From contig JAJKFL010000002.1 in the NCBI GenBank assembly GCA_021186555.1, forward strand, positions 33,480,631 through 33,544,630: a stretch of DNA of 64,000 bases. The letters run 5' to 3'. Positions 1 through 11,640 of this stretch are shown piece by piece. The stretch is from Reticulitermes speratus (Eukaryota > Arthropoda > Insecta > Blattodea > Rhinotermitidae). The notes below the pieces were generated by a model. That model did no database searches, was not told where the DNA came from, and was given only the letters and a program-made list of their open reading frames with translations. How positions within the stretch are numbered: the stretch's first letter is position 1; each line of letters opens with the position of its first letter. The position numbers and the translations under genes were made by a program.

Positions 1-902
1 TTTAACTAATGTTACAGAGACTAAATTTCTTGGATTAATTGTTGACGACACTCTATCCTGGAAACAGCATATTGAACAGGTTATCAGCAAAATATCCTCT
101 GCATGTTATGCATTAAGAAATATAAAATATATTGTACCATTAGATACACTTAAGTTAATTTACTTTGCTCACATACACTCTACCTAAATTATGGTGTTAT
201 CTTCTGGGTAATTCCCCACACAGTGTCAAAGTATTTAAAATGCAAAAGAGAATAATCAGAATAATAACTAACTCAGGTAATAGGGACTCTTGTAGGAAGT
301 TGTTTAAGAAAATTGAAATATTGCCCTTTTATTCACAATATTTATATACACTAATACTATATATGGTGAATAATATAACACCTATTTAAGGCAAATATGG
401 ATGTTCATAATTATGAAACTAGAAATAAAACAAATCTTCACCAGCCATCAGCCAATCTGGCTAAATATTACAAGGGACCCTATTACTTTGGAATAAAGGT
501 TTTCAATTGTCTTCCAGCTGATATAAAGGAATTGTCTGATGACATAAAATGTTTTAAAAATGCCTTAAAGCGATTTTTTCATCTACATTCTTTTTACTCT
601 GTGGAGGAAAATTTTAATTATAATATAATGAACTGAACAAGATTTATTGGTTTTAATTGTTTTTATGACAGTGCTAGGTTTTAGCAGTATTCTGTATTAA
701 TTGTTTTACTATATGTTTTGTGCGTTAGGTCTATTTTGTAGACTGTATGTGTTGTTTGACAATGTGTATTTCGTTTGACAATGTGTATTTCGTATGACTT
801 GTTGGTTCGTATGTTTGACCAAATCCACATCCTGTTTTGTCTCTGAGACTGTATATTGGATTTACGGATTCTGAATAAAATACTAATACTAATACTAATA
901 CT
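1..902 (+). mobile_element. LINE 3' fragment (C-terminal end of a reverse transcriptase ORF)
   Basis: A decayed non-LTR retrotransposon, cut by the window's left edge. The first 160 bases read as the region just after the RT palm (FLGLIVDDTLSWKQHI), and 397-636 reads as the C-terminal tail (NLHQPSANLAKYYKG, then a stop). The middle is frame-disrupted. The 3' end is an (AATACT)n-like simple tail at about 880-902, typical of a retrotransposed LINE. The C-terminal style (RDSCRKLFKKIEILP, LHQPS) matches a CR1/Jockey-group family common in insects; I cannot name the clade. A related copy follows directly and another lies at 39.68 kb. Confidence 0.75.
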
Positions 903-1728
903 TCAAAAACTGACAGTAAATTTTTGGGCTTAACTTTAGATAATCTATTACATTGGAAGGTACATATCAATAACATATTTTCTAAATTGAGTAAATCAAG
1001 TTATTTGATTAGGATCTTAAAACAAACTTTATCACAAGACATACTGTTAATGACTTACTTTGCGTAATTCCATTCCATTATGAGTTACGGAATTATATTT
1101 TGGGGCAACTTAAGTTATGCTAATAAGATTTTTAAATTGCAAAAAAGAGTAATAAGAATAATAATAGGTGCAAATAACAGAGATTCATGTCGAGAATTAT
1201 TTAAACACCTGAAGATTCTTACTTCAAGATCACAATATATTTTCTCTGTTGTAAGTTTTATTATAGATAACTGTGATGATTACATTTGTAATTATGATGT
1301 TCATAAAAGAAATACTAGACAGGGGAGTGATTTACATCAACCATCTACCTTTTTATCACTATATCAAAAAAGTATAATCAATATGGGTATAACAATTTAT
1401 GATAAATTACCAGTTTTTATAAAGGAATCAATTGCTACACCAAAGAATTTAAATTTCTTCTAAAAAATGTTCTGTATTCAAATACTTTTTATACTTTGGA
1501 CGAATATTTTAATCACAATTTATCTTAGATTTGGTAACTATTATATATATATTTACATATATATATTTAATTGAATATTATATTTGTTTGTAAAATTTTG
1601 ACAAGGTTATATATTGTAACTGAAATTATGTAAGTATTTATTATGTATACCATTCACAATATCTATATCCCTGGTGCTTGTAACCCTTGAGGATGAATTG
1701 AGATAAATAAAAAATTCAAAAATTCATA
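903..1728 (+). mobile_element. Second LINE 3' fragment of the same broad family
   Basis: This begins directly at the simple tail of the preceding fragment, with TDSKFLGLTLDNLLHW, equivalent to the start of the first fragment. An open stretch from 1080 to 1463 encodes RDSCRELFKHLKILT and RNTRQGSDLHQPS. The 3' UTR is AT-rich and ends in an A-rich tail (GATAAATAAAAAATTC) near 1728. It is divergent from the first fragment, so this is a separate insertion or sub-family and not a recent duplication. An in-frame stop lies near 1064 and the frame is lost after about 1463. Confidence 0.72.
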
Positions 1729-4700
1729 GAAACTCACCATACAATTGTTACAATTAATCTTATAATGTGTTCTTTATGTTTCATTCTGAAGTAACACAAA
1801 CTTTGCTCTCTGTACTTCATAGCAACCTTCCATAGTATGTTCAAGTAAAGCAATATGGTCAGGCAAAATGTATATTAACCACTGGCACAGTGCAATAGAC
1901 TATGCACAATGGTATCCATTTTGTGGAAGTATGATGTCTGACAAAGACTTGGCCTGATGCTTCTGTGCAGCTAACAACACCGTGAATTGATTCACAAGTT
2001 CTGCATCAAACAGTCATTGGAATTCCATTTCCTTAAGCTATCAGTTGGTATTTTACATCAGCATCCCAAAAATAGGTAATACATACATACATACATACAT
2101 ATATATCACACTTGCATGGTTCTTACCTCTCTCTTGTGTTTTCACACTAATTGCCACAGCAGTTCCATACCTATTTATATCTTTGTTTTTAGCTGAAATC
2201 TGAAAAAAAAAATATGCCTTTTCATGCCTGCCACTACTCTCCAACACAGTAATCAAGAACAACCATGGACAAGCTGTTAACTGAAGCCAATATTTAAGCC
2301 ACAGAATGGGCAATGTTAACATCAATACAGTTGTGGGTGCAAAAATGCCACAGTTTCTGAGTGATGTATGAATGGTCAAACCGACAGTATTGTTCCCAAT
2401 GCCACTGTCATTTGTGTTTATAAGATAAATCTGTATTGGCTGTCACACATTTAGGTTCAACATCTGCTGATAAATCTTGCACTCTAAGGCCTAACTTAAA
2501 ACATTTTTCACATTCCACACTTCTATGCTTCTTTTTGCTGCTATGTTGAATAAATAACTCATGGAAACAAAGAACACTTCATTCACACAAAAGCTCAGAT
2601 TTTGTGGAACACAATTCCAGAATTATTTATATCATTTAGTGACCAGTGCTACTATTTCCTGACATTTAATTTAAGTGTGTGACATGAAATCTTAACATAC
2701 AACATATTTCCATCTGGCCATTATCATAAGACTTTCTAAATTCTATTAGTTATGTGAAAAACTGTTTGATTCATACACAGGTCAAAAACTGTAGAAAAAT
2801 AAACATGCACCAGTACCCTGCACTTCATAGAAGAGAAATGCTGCAAATCTGTAACTTGCACATACCGAAACTATGGAAAACAGACACTGCCATCCAGCTC
2901 ATATTATTTTGTACAGTTCCTACTTCAGCCAGCAACAAATCAGTTGGATGCTAAATTTTTTATAACAAATAGGTAGCTGCACCTCACTTTGGGCCTGTAC
3001 ATGTAATGGGTAATGTTGTAATTTTTATTCTTCACTATGGAGTTTATGTATGTACTATTTGGAAAACGGCCTGGGTATATGCACAAAGTTCGCCATTAAA
3101 CAGAAAAGAAAAAGATATATTTTGTATACGAAAATACTTAAAACCATGTTCACACAAACAGCTACACAATATCAGTGCGCTAATTATTTGAAAAGAAAGT
3201 GATAACTCTTTGATCTCATTCATTTGCATAGATGAAACAAAGGGTATACTGCCAGAATTTTTATGACCAGTTCACACGCTCAACTGTCACTTACCAAGCC
3301 TCACTAGCCAACTTTCCAAAATGGGAAAAGGTTTTATAATGTCTTTCCTGTGCAGTCTACTGGCTTAGTAGGAACACACCAGGCCAGGTTTGCTTGCAGG
3401 TCAATGTATTTAACTGTTCTAAATTTTCAGATATTGGTTTGGCTGTACAAGTGTGAACTGGTTCTAGCACAACACTGGCTGAAACTCACTATCTTGTCTT
3501 CCTTTAAAAGAGTAATGATTTGTGGAAAAGTGTGTGAAGGTTTAGTTGCATGATGATAGACAACATGAAATATGTTGCTGCAAGAAGTGAAAGGGACATA
3601 TGAGATAGAAACTACGTATTTTCAACACTGAAAATAGGGGGAGCATTTTCCTCAAAAAACTAAAAAACTGAATTGTGTTGCAACCCAGCACACTATGGTC
3701 TGAACAGATAAATTGTTTGGAATAAAATGTCACTAAATAGTGTTCATGTGCTGATTTTACAGGAATGGATTTATGAGTTATGGAAACAATGCAACAAAGA
3801 ACTACCCCGACAATGACATCTTGGAATAACCATGACACAAAGCACATATTGGGGTTGTGGGTGAGCCCATTTATTATTAGCATTTCCTGCAATAACATAA
3901 TTAATGCTCTATTAAGTAATGTCTCTTGAATATTCATTATTATTATTTCAGTAAAAAAATCAATATCATTGCTGTAATGAGTGTTTTGATATGAAACAAA
4001 CACCATGTCTGTGATATGACATAGATCAAAAAATTATTTTAGTTAAATTAGAATACAACCCAGGAAATAATGCATAATCTATCCAGCCAACGTGCAAATG
4101 CTTACTTAGCAAAAAGAAAAACTGCCCTCTGATCATTATGTGGTGCAAGAACCCAGCAGTATACTGAAGTATAGGGAACAGAAGCATTATTTTCTGGACT
4201 CAGCTTGACCATCTAATAAAAACCCCAGCAAATGCAGAAACAATATTTTTCCAATATCTGATGTAACGAGAGGCAATGACACTTGAAACTGCAATTTTGA
4301 GGCCAGAAGCTAAGGACTGCAAACAGATTCTCCAGCAAGATAGGCCTCAGTCCAAAAGATACTAGAGTAATCCTATGAAATTAAGAACACCTATTCTGGA
4401 GTTGGTTATGGTGAAACTAATTGCTGCTACTTATGATTCCAAGTGGTCTACCAGCAGGAGTTAAGGTTAATGAATGTGTTAGTACTTAAAGAACAGTTTA
4501 GTTGTATTGCAAATGACAGAAAAAAGGAATACCTAAGTCTCAGAACCTATTTTCTGAATCTCTTTATTATGTATACATTTTTACACTCAATTCAGCTAGT
4601 CTAAACGTATGTTTGACTCAGTTAGATATTACAGCCATCCCTACATTTACTGCCACCATAATACAAGCCTGAAGTATTGTCGAAGTTACCATAGACATAC

Positions 4701-4950
4701 ATGATTATCCAGGTTGCGGTAATGAACTTAGTATGTGAATGATATACCATGATTCCATTTCAGGACAAATTCAAATCATAATGGTAGCCACTGATGTTAA
4801 CATTAGGACGGCCTGCGGCAACATTCAAGCTATGCCAGGGCAGTCTAGCTCCTGGTACGGCCACCCAAGCCCAACAGGCTTCTCATGAGGTGCCAGACAA
4901 AGAAAAGATACCCTGGCTGGCCACGCTTGGGGGTTAGGCATGGGACTTAC
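1729..4950. other. AT-rich noncoding stretch without a recognised gene
   Basis: I found no exon with convincing splice signals and no conserved domain. It contains a short (ACAT)n run at about 2081-2101. The open frames here are short and have no recognisable protein motifs. A more GC-rich patch at 4806-4970 may be part of a dispersed repeat, but I could not assign it. Confidence 0.5.
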
Positions 4951-5013
4951 ATCACCAGCTTATAAAAGCTCAATTGTCTTGTAACCCCAGCAATAGGTTT
5001 GAGCCAAAACACT

Positions 5014-5096
5014 ACAGAAGGAGGAGGAGGTGGAGGAGGAGAAGTGGAGGAGGAGGAGAAGAAGAAGAGGTGGAGAAGAAGATAAGAAGAAGTGGC
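5014..5096 (+). repeat. Purine-rich (GGA/GAA)n microsatellite
   Basis: An imperfect array of GGA, GAA and GTGGA units runs on the + strand. It is strongly purine-biased. The complementary strand gives a Ser/Leu-rich open frame that is only a by-product of the repeat. Confidence 0.85.
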
Positions 5097-5258
5097 AACA
5101 CTCGCAGATGAGAATAATAGTAAAGAAAACCAGAAAATCAGCTGCTGGGTGACTGGTTTGTGTGGTCAGTGGCATGAATCAGTGCTGTTTCCAAATCTTA
5201 AACTCACACACCATTATAAATTGGAGTGCTCGGCCAAGGTGTACGATGAACTGTTGAA

Positions 5259-5529
<271 letters not shown>

Positions 5530-5692
5530 CATAACAAATTTATACTGGAATTTGCCTTCAGGTTTGAACCCCCCAACAACCAATACAGAGGGATGTTTGG
5601 AATGATAATTAATAACTTGATTGATTCCTGCTGCAGGAAACAAACTCTGAAGAACTCAAAGGAAACATCTATGAAGCATGGTATATATAAAG

Positions 5693-5990
5693 GTAAAGTT
5701 GTCCCCATCCACGCCATGAAGGCATGTAGGGTGATTGGATGTATACCTCCATTCATTCATAACCTCGCCAGTAGATGGACTTGAGTGGTCAACTTCAAGC
5801 CCTGGCCGCTTTACCCCCAGAGAAAGATCCCCCAGTACCCCATAACAGGACGCTGGGTGGGCTCCAGAGCCAGTCTGGACTTTCTGGGGATGAGGAAATG
5901 AATGTGTCCATGCCCGGAATTGAACCCCTGATTGTCTACGCCATAAACTAGTTACTATACTAACTACACTATTCTGCCTCCCATGAGTCA
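5693..5990 (-). mobile_element. tRNA-derived SINE (family B)
   Basis: On the minus strand the element starts with a tRNA-like head. It has an A-box-like TAGTGTAGTTAGTATAG and a B-box GGGGTTCAATTCC. A body of about 200 bp follows with the family motif GCGAGGTTATGAATG and the end CATGCCTTCATGGCGTGGA, then an AAAGGTA-like terminus near 5693. Related copies are at 19.2, 20.2, 22.4, 24.8 and 52.1 kb. Confidence 0.75.
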
Positions 5991-5995
5991 TATAG

Positions 5996-6400
5996 GCTAT
6001 AATTTTTTATGGTACTCATAGCTCTCTTCATCTCACTGTAAAATAAGATGACCTCCACTTTCTGTGTTTCTGCATCAATTTCTTCTCACATAGGCTTGGT
6101 AGAGAGCAAAATTACAACTTTGCTTTCCTTCCAGACAAAAAATACCTTGGGTAAATTTTGTTACAAACAAAGTGGGAAGAGAAGAACACCTTTTCTTTCA
6201 GTTTTCTAAGGTTGGGAAATAATTCAGCCTTATTTTCTCTCATGGTATCAAGCATGGTGAGTTTCTTTTTGGTAAACTCCTTTGATGGTTCACATGAACT
6301 GAACCAATCACCCATAATTATATTCCTTTCAGTACCATTGATACTCTCATTCCGCTGCAGAACTCCCTGCATTTGGCATAAGTAGTTAGACACTCTTGCT
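5996..6400 (-). pseudogene. piggyBac-like transposase relic
   Basis: The minus strand reads NIIMGDWFSSCEPSKEF, KKKLTMLDTMRENKAELFP and, after one in-frame stop, ILFYSEMKRAMSTI. These correspond to the piggyBac transposase blocks around the 'DNWFTS', 'GTLRKNKREIP' and 'ILFYNKTKGGVDT' motifs. The usual DNW is changed to GDW and the GVDTLD equivalent is altered, so a catalytic aspartate appears lost. Only about 130 codons of a roughly 550-codon protein remain and no terminal repeats were found. A SINE abuts its low-coordinate end. Call is by motif order; the family is fairly sure, the sub-family is not. Confidence 0.62.
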
Positions 6401-6988
6401 TCTATCTTAGTTATAAGGGAAGCTAAACGTGTATAATACAGTGTGGGATCACACAGTATTTCAAATTCAACCCATACCCTTTCTGGGTTGCTTGGGAGGT
6501 AGGCCTAACAAGCATCTGCACCCGAAGCTCACACCAGCTTATCGACAATTAAAATGCAAAGATGCAGAGTAACGCTCAAGGGTCCTGAACAGTCCAGAAC
6601 TTTCTAAAGTAACATAATCACTGTTTGCTATTGGGGTGATAAACCATGGCCCTGCACCATCCTTACTGCTGATTTGGGTTATAAAAGTATTCAGACAAAA
6701 TTTTAAAGTGAAGTTTATCAAAAATGGGTACATTTATTCTTTCCCTGCTGTTTTATAAAAATATGAAGAAATATTGTGAAAATTACTCTGAAGTGCAGAA
6801 AATAAAATGATGCACCTATTTTAAAATTGCTAATATGGTGAAAACACATCTGTTTCCATTAGGGGTGCAGTAATATTGCATTCCCAAGCAATACAGCGGT
6901 TACATAAAATAAATATAAGTCTGATTTTAAGCCCAAGCAGGACTCAAAATTTTCATTTATTGAACAAGGGGGAAGAGGGAAAAAAGTC

Positions 6989-7088
6989 NNNNNNNNNNNN
7001 NNNNNNNNNNNNNNNNNNNNNNNNNNNNNNNNNNNNNNNNNNNNNNNNNNNNNNNNNNNNNNNNNNNNNNNNNNNNNNNNNNNNNNNN
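6989..7088. other. Assembly gap of exactly 100 N
   Basis: One hundred consecutive N bases. The round number suggests a scaffold gap of unknown true size. Confidence 0.97.
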
Positions 7089-7134
7089 TATGTGTTGACA
7101 TGATTGCTGATCAATTTAATATACTTAATTTTAA
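7089..7134 (+). repeat. Left copy of a 46-bp direct repeat flanking the RTE-like LINE
   Basis: This 46-base block beginning TATGTGTTGACATGATTGCT is repeated identically at 8654-8699, directly after the LINE. It fits a target-site duplication. Its left edge touches the assembly gap, so it may be longer. Confidence 0.8.
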
Positions 7135-8653
7135 TTTAAGCTATCAAGGAGATGAGGGATAAGAAGGCTACAGGAGATGATGATGTACCTGGGGATGTAC
7201 TCAAATTGTTGGGAGAAGGTGGTCTAAGGCTAATGACACAAATGATCAACAGCATGTATGTAACTGGAGAATGGCCCAGAGATTTTATTGAAGTTACAAT
7301 GATTGCCTTAAAGAAGAAGCCCAAAGCTACAAAATGCAGCGACCATCGCACAATCAGCATCATCGCACATGCAGCAAAGATAGTAGCGAGGATACTTAGA
7401 AGAAGAATTGAGAGGAAAATTGAAGATGCACTTGGAGAAGATCAGTTTGGATTTAGAAGAGGAAAAGGAACTAGGGATGCAATTGGGATGCTGAGAATAA
7501 TATCAGAACGAACCTTGGTCATAGATGAGGAATTGTGTGCTTGCTTCATAGACTGGCAGAAGGCATTTGACCGTGTCAACTGGACCAAATTAATGCAAAT
7601 CCTAAAAGGAATTGGGATAGACTGGCGCGAAAGAAGATTAGTCAGCAAATTGTACATGGAACAAAGTGTCAAAATACGACTGGACCAAGGGGAGACGAGA
7701 AGTGTGAAGATTGGAAGATGAGTTAGACAAGGTTGCTGTTTGTCACCGATTCTGTTCAACTTATACAGCGAGTACCTTACCAAGGAAGCTCTTGAAGGGT
7801 TTGGAGACTTCAAAATAGGAGGACAAGTAATTCGCACTGTGAAATATGCAGATGACCTTGTGCTACTGGCTAGAGAAGAAAGCGTGCTACAGGGCATGAT
7901 TGATAGACTAATTGAAATTGGAAGACGCTATGGAATGGAAATGAATGTGGGAAAAACTAAAGTAATGAAAATCTCAAGGCAACCATCCCCAATGAAAATT
8001 ATGATAGATCAAAAACAATTGGAGAATGTGGAATATTTCAATTATTTGGGTAGCATGATAACAAGTGATGCAAGGTGTACACGTGAAATTAAATCCAGAA
8101 TTGCCATGGCAAAAACAGCATTCAACAAGAAGAAAAATCTTTTCACCAGCAAACTGGAATTAAATTTAAGGAAGAAACTAGTAAAGTGCTACATTTGGAG
8201 CATAGCTTTGTATGGTGCTGAAACGTGGACACTTCGGAAAGTAGATCAGAAGTATCTGGAAAGTTTTGAAATGTGGTGCTGGAGAAGAATGGAGAAGATC
8301 AGTTGGACCGATCGTGTGAGAAATGAAGAAGTATTACACAGAGTCAAGGAGGAGAGGAATTTACTACATACAATAAAAAGAAGAAAGGCTAACTGGATTG
8401 GTCACATCTTGCGTAGAAACTGCCTTCTGAAACACGTGATTGAAGGAAAGTTAGAAGGAAGGATAGAAATGACGGGACGACGAGGGAGAAGACGTAAGCA
8501 GCTACTGGATGACCTTAAGGAAAAGAAAAGATACTGGAAATTGAAAGAGGAAGCACTAGATCGCACCCTGTGGAGAACTCGCTTTGGAAGAGGCTACGGA
8601 CCTGTCGTAAGACAGACTACAGAATGAATGAATGATTAATGTATGTGAATGTG
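7135..8653 (+). mobile_element. 5'-truncated RTE-like LINE
   Basis: Non-LTR retrotransposon carrying only the reverse transcriptase and C-terminal part of ORF2; the endonuclease is missing, as expected from 5' truncation. The 3' end is a short (GAATGAATGAATGATTAATG) tail and not poly(A), as is usual for RTE-type elements. The element is flanked by a 46-bp direct repeat (7089-7134 and 8654-8699). The closest family I recognise is the insect endonuclease-reverse transcriptase often mis-annotated as craniofacial development protein 2. The coding region is nearly open, so this insertion is fairly young. Confidence 0.82.
7140..8627 (+). pseudogene. Reverse transcriptase ORF2 fragment of RTE-like LINE
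   Basis: About 495 codons. RT landmarks in order: DQFGFRRGKGTRDAIGML (7441-7494, RT motif 2a region), FIDWQKAFDRVNW (motif A, catalytic Asp), VRQGCCLSPILFNLY (motif B), KYADDLVLLA (motif C, YADD at 7845-7856) and YFNYLGSMI (motif E region). The C-terminus has FEMWCWRRMEKISWTDRVRN, WIGHILRRNCLLKHVIEG and the end FGRGYGPVVRQTTE. A single TGA at 7719-7721 interrupts the frame just before VRQGCC, where Gly is expected (one base from GGA). Otherwise the frame is open. The start is missing because of truncation. The product would copy LINE RNA by target-primed reverse transcription; this copy is inactive. Confidence 0.85.
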
Positions 8654-8699
8654 TATGTGTTGACATGATTGCTGATCAATTTAATATACTTAATTTTAA
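8654..8699 (+). repeat. Right copy of the 46-bp direct repeat
   Basis: Identical to 7089-7134 and placed right after the LINE 3' tail. It marks the right integration boundary. Confidence 0.8.
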
Positions 8700-9049
8700 G
8701 TGTTTTGAAAATATGATATGATACGATTGTTAAGCAATGAAGCCTAAAATATATTATATTAATATATTATATTGCTTCATACGATTATATTACATTGATA
8801 AGTTTTATAATCAGAGCCATAAGGCGAATTTGAAGAATCTATGAAACAAGATATGTAAATAAATAAATAAAATAAATAAATATACCACTGAATTATTTTG
8901 TTTATTAACACATTCAAATTTTGTCTTCCATAGTTTTTAAGTGAAATGAATAATATATAATAAAACCAAAATACTTGTAGTTTGTTTTTGTCTTTGATGG
9001 CATGGGTACTTCCAGTTTCTGCACACAGTTTTGACTCTTTGGTTCACAG
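8700..9049 (+). other. AT-rich intronic sequence before a terminal exon
   Basis: It holds an AT-rich near-palindromic run (8745-8772) between two GCTTCA/TGAAGC-like blocks and a short (AAAT)n run near 8858-8880. It ends with the splice acceptor TTTGGTTCACAG of the exon at 9050. No other coding signal was found. Confidence 0.45.
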
Positions 9050-9129
9050 AATGCCTAGAACTTAAACCAGAATACGATGGAAGTGAACATGTGTATGAAG
9101 AAATTGGCCCAGAAAGTAACGTTATGTGA
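9050..9129 (+). CDS. Terminal coding exon of an unidentified upstream host gene (cytoplasmic-tail-like)
   Basis: A clear acceptor (TCTTTGGTTCACAG) is followed by a short open frame that reads CLELKPEYDGSEHVYEEIG, then PESNVM and TGA at 9127-9129. The exon enters in phase 1 (two bases complete a split codon). A canonical AATAAA lies at 9146-9151. The tail is acidic and contains VYEEI, the classical Src-family SH2-binding pattern if the tyrosine is phosphorylated, which would fit the end of a signalling receptor or adaptor. I do not recognise the gene, and the rest lies upstream, perhaps beyond this window. Support is splice site, stop, poly(A) signal and peptide character; no homology search was possible. 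Confidence 0.5.
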
Positions 9130-9145
9130 TAAGTGTGAATTACAG

Positions 9146-9151
9146 AATAAA
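9146..9151 (+). promoter_or_regulatory. Poly(A) signal AATAAA after the terminal exon
   Basis: Canonical hexamer 17 bases after the stop codon at 9129. It gives a very short 3' UTR if used. Confidence 0.4.
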
Positions 9152-9557
9152 TTTTTTGTGCATGAAGATGGTACTTGGATTGAAATACATAATGTCAGAA
9201 ATCTCCAGATGAAAAGTGACCAAAAGGTGCGAGTCCTGCTGTTCTGATGGCGGTGAGTATGAATGTTGCTGTCATCTGTTGAGAGTACCTGCTGTGATTA
9301 CATAGTCAGGGGGATGTTAGAATCATCAGTACATGTCTACGAGACTACATCGATTCACATCTTAGAGGACAGTAATCTTCTAACTGGAGGATTGTTTATT
9401 TCTTTAAAACATAAATAATAAAATGCTGGTATTGTGTGCAATGCCTACCAGAATAGCATTATTTCTTTTGCCTTTCATTCTTACAGTTTATACAAGACAG
9501 GCAATGTACGTATAATGTACATTGAGGCACATTTCATGTAACCATTGTTGCCGTGGA

Positions 9558-10028
9558 AAAGCAATAAGTATTACGTACTCTGAGTGTGTGTTTGTAGCCT
9601 TAGTTATCCAGCATCCAAAGCACATGCTCTGTGTTATATTGCCGTCTGTGGCCTGTCTTGCCCTACCATATTTTTCCACATTATCTCATAAATGGCCCGA
9701 TTTTCAGAAAAAAATGTTATTGAACATAAAATGTGTGTTTTGATTTTCTCTACAACTTTTGCCTGAAACATTTCTCATTCTAAGAAGAATTCAGTGAGGT
9801 ACTGTCATAAATGTACATAGGTCTTCATATAAAATACCCGTTATTCTTCTTGATTTTAATGAAACTTGAATTTTCTTGACAAGTTTTTGAAAAATCCTGC
9901 ATATCAAATTTCATGAAAATCCATCCAGTGGGAGCCGAGTTGTTCGGAATGGACGGGCAGACAGACAGACAGACAGTTATGACAAAGCTAATAGTTGCTT
10001 TTCACAGTTTTGCGATCGCACCTAATAA
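9558..10028 (+). repeat. Dispersed repeat R1, + orientation, with GACAGACAGACAGAC tail region
   Basis: About 470 bp. It contains GTTATATTGCCGTCTGTGGC, a block around CATTATCTCATAAATGGCC, the phrase AAATTTCATGAAAATCCATC and then CAGACAGACAGACAG and GCTAATAGTTGCTTTTC. The same ordered blocks occur on the minus strand at 25148-25535 and, more diverged, at 26553-26790. No coding capacity is seen. It is probably a nonautonomous transposable element; its class is not known to me. Confidence 0.7.
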
Positions 10029-10336
10029 GTGAAAGAATCAAGGACAGTGATACGGATCCTTTCTGTGGCTGATGGCCATCAAGAAGGTGACATTAACAAA
10101 CTACAGAATATCAGCATTATTGTGCCATAACTTAGGAACAGGATCCTCATTGCCATAAAAAGGCAATGAAAACCTGAATCTTCTAAGTGTAGAAATGTCA
10201 GAAGCAGCTAGTGGTACTGTTTTTCCATACACAATCCAATTGTCCATATGTGTGAGTGTGCACATGTGTTCATCTTTCAGTATTTAAAATGCCTTTGACA
10301 CATCAGTGTGAAGAGGCTGTGTATTTCAATAACATT

Positions 10337-10760
10337 TCTTTCTTTCTTTCTTTATCGTGTCCGGACCATTAAATTAAAGATTTTTTGCCCAGTATTGGGC
10401 TATTTCAAATCCTTTTTTATTTGCAAGCCATAAATCCTCGAGGGTGCATTTCTGGGGGCAGTCCCTGCATGATAGGAGATGTCCCATATCTTGTACCTCT
10501 CCACAGCCACAATACAGGTTGTCGGAGTTTGTTTTGCCCCATTTCACCATATTAGTTTTTACTGGTGCCACCCCTGTTCTAATGCGGTTAAGAGATTTCC
10601 AAGTATTGAAATCAAGGAGATGGCTACCAGGGCAAATCTGGATAAGGGGGAAGTCTTCAGGTGGTTCAACTTGCGCTGTTCGAGGAAGCTATTCCGCTAT
10701 TTTAATCTTCTCTGTGGTGTTCTGGCTCCATAGAGTGCGTGTCGCTCATCGACAGTTTGC
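10337..10760 (-). pseudogene. C-terminal fragment of a non-LTR retrotransposon ORF2
   Basis: The minus strand reads HLLDFNTWKSLNRIRTG, VAPVKTNMVKWGKTNSDN and then the Cys/His cluster YCGCGEVQDMGHLLSCRDCP, ending in LWLANKKGFEIAQYWAKNL and stop at 10374. Such a CxCGxxxQ-x3-HLLxCxxC cluster is typical of LINE ORF2 C-termini that carry a putative nucleic-acid-binding knuckle. One in-frame stop is seen about 60 codons upstream of the open part. The 3' end is a (GAAA)n tail, seen on the + strand as TTCTTTCTTTCTTTC at 10337-10353. The fragment is strongly 5' truncated. Confidence 0.7.
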
Positions 10761-11249
10761 TTGATCTTCTCTATCTTCTCTAACATTTCTGTCATTTAGT
10801 GTTCAACAAGATAACGCAATACTTGTGTATTCAGAAGAATGCAGTATGCAGGATGAAATTTGACAAGTTGTCCAAATTTCAGGACCATGTTTGGAGGTCA
10901 TTTGGAACAATAAGGATTGTATATACCATAGGACACTTCACCATTTATCAGTTTGAGCAGAAGTGCATAAATAGAATTGAGTACAGGATCAGTTTTCAGT
11001 TAGCCTCCATTGATTTTAACTTAGACACATTTACAGTTGAACAATATATCTCTCTCTCTCTCTATTTTATTATTCATTGATCCTACAATGGTACACGACC
11101 GTTGGATACAGAATTTGTCCATAAAAACATCGCTCAAAAATATTACATTCAGTTTATCATAAAGTAATAATACAGATATTTGAAAAATATTAATATAAAT
11201 TATATGCATATTTTCAAAATGCTTGGTGTCAAGCTGCACTCCTTTGAAT

Positions 11250-11640
11250 GTTCAAAATGAGTGTGTTCCGTTTAATTTCTTACAACACCTGTAGCTTTGT
11301 TTATGCATCTTATCAACTGCTGCCTTGATTAGAAGTTACTTTGTGGTACACCCTAGACTGCATGCAACCCCATAGGAAGAAATCGAATGGGTTTAGGTTG
11401 GGTGACCAATTTGGCCATGCTACCACTCCAATTTTTCCTGTCCATATATCTTAAAATTTTCAATCATATTACCCACAATTTGTGCTAAAACGTAGAGGTA
11501 TTCTGCAGTTTTATATGCAAATATGCCATCTTGTTTCAAGAGTTATATTCTTTAAATTAAGTTCTTCATTTTTTGGAAAATTCCTGTAATAATCAGCTGT
11601 CACACACCGCTCATTGGAATGTGGACAAATTAGTTAGTTT
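11250..11640 (-). pseudogene. Mariner-type transposase relic
   Basis: The minus strand contains AWPNWSPNLNPFDFFLWGC followed by MQSRVYHKV. This is the conserved 'WP.RSPDLNPLDFFLWG..K..VY' block around the last catalytic acidic residue of insect Tc1/mariner-type transposases. Upstream, less clear text resembling the QDG..H block can be followed to about 11600, with frameshifts and stops. No terminal repeats recognised. It is an old, inactive copy. Confidence 0.6.

Noticed and set aside
6859-7103. Open frames spanning the N gap
   Set aside because: They exist only because N bases do not give stop codons.
8739-8790. AT-rich near-palindrome as a possible MITE or cruciform
   Set aside because: The inverted match is imperfect and has no target duplication or second copy in the window.
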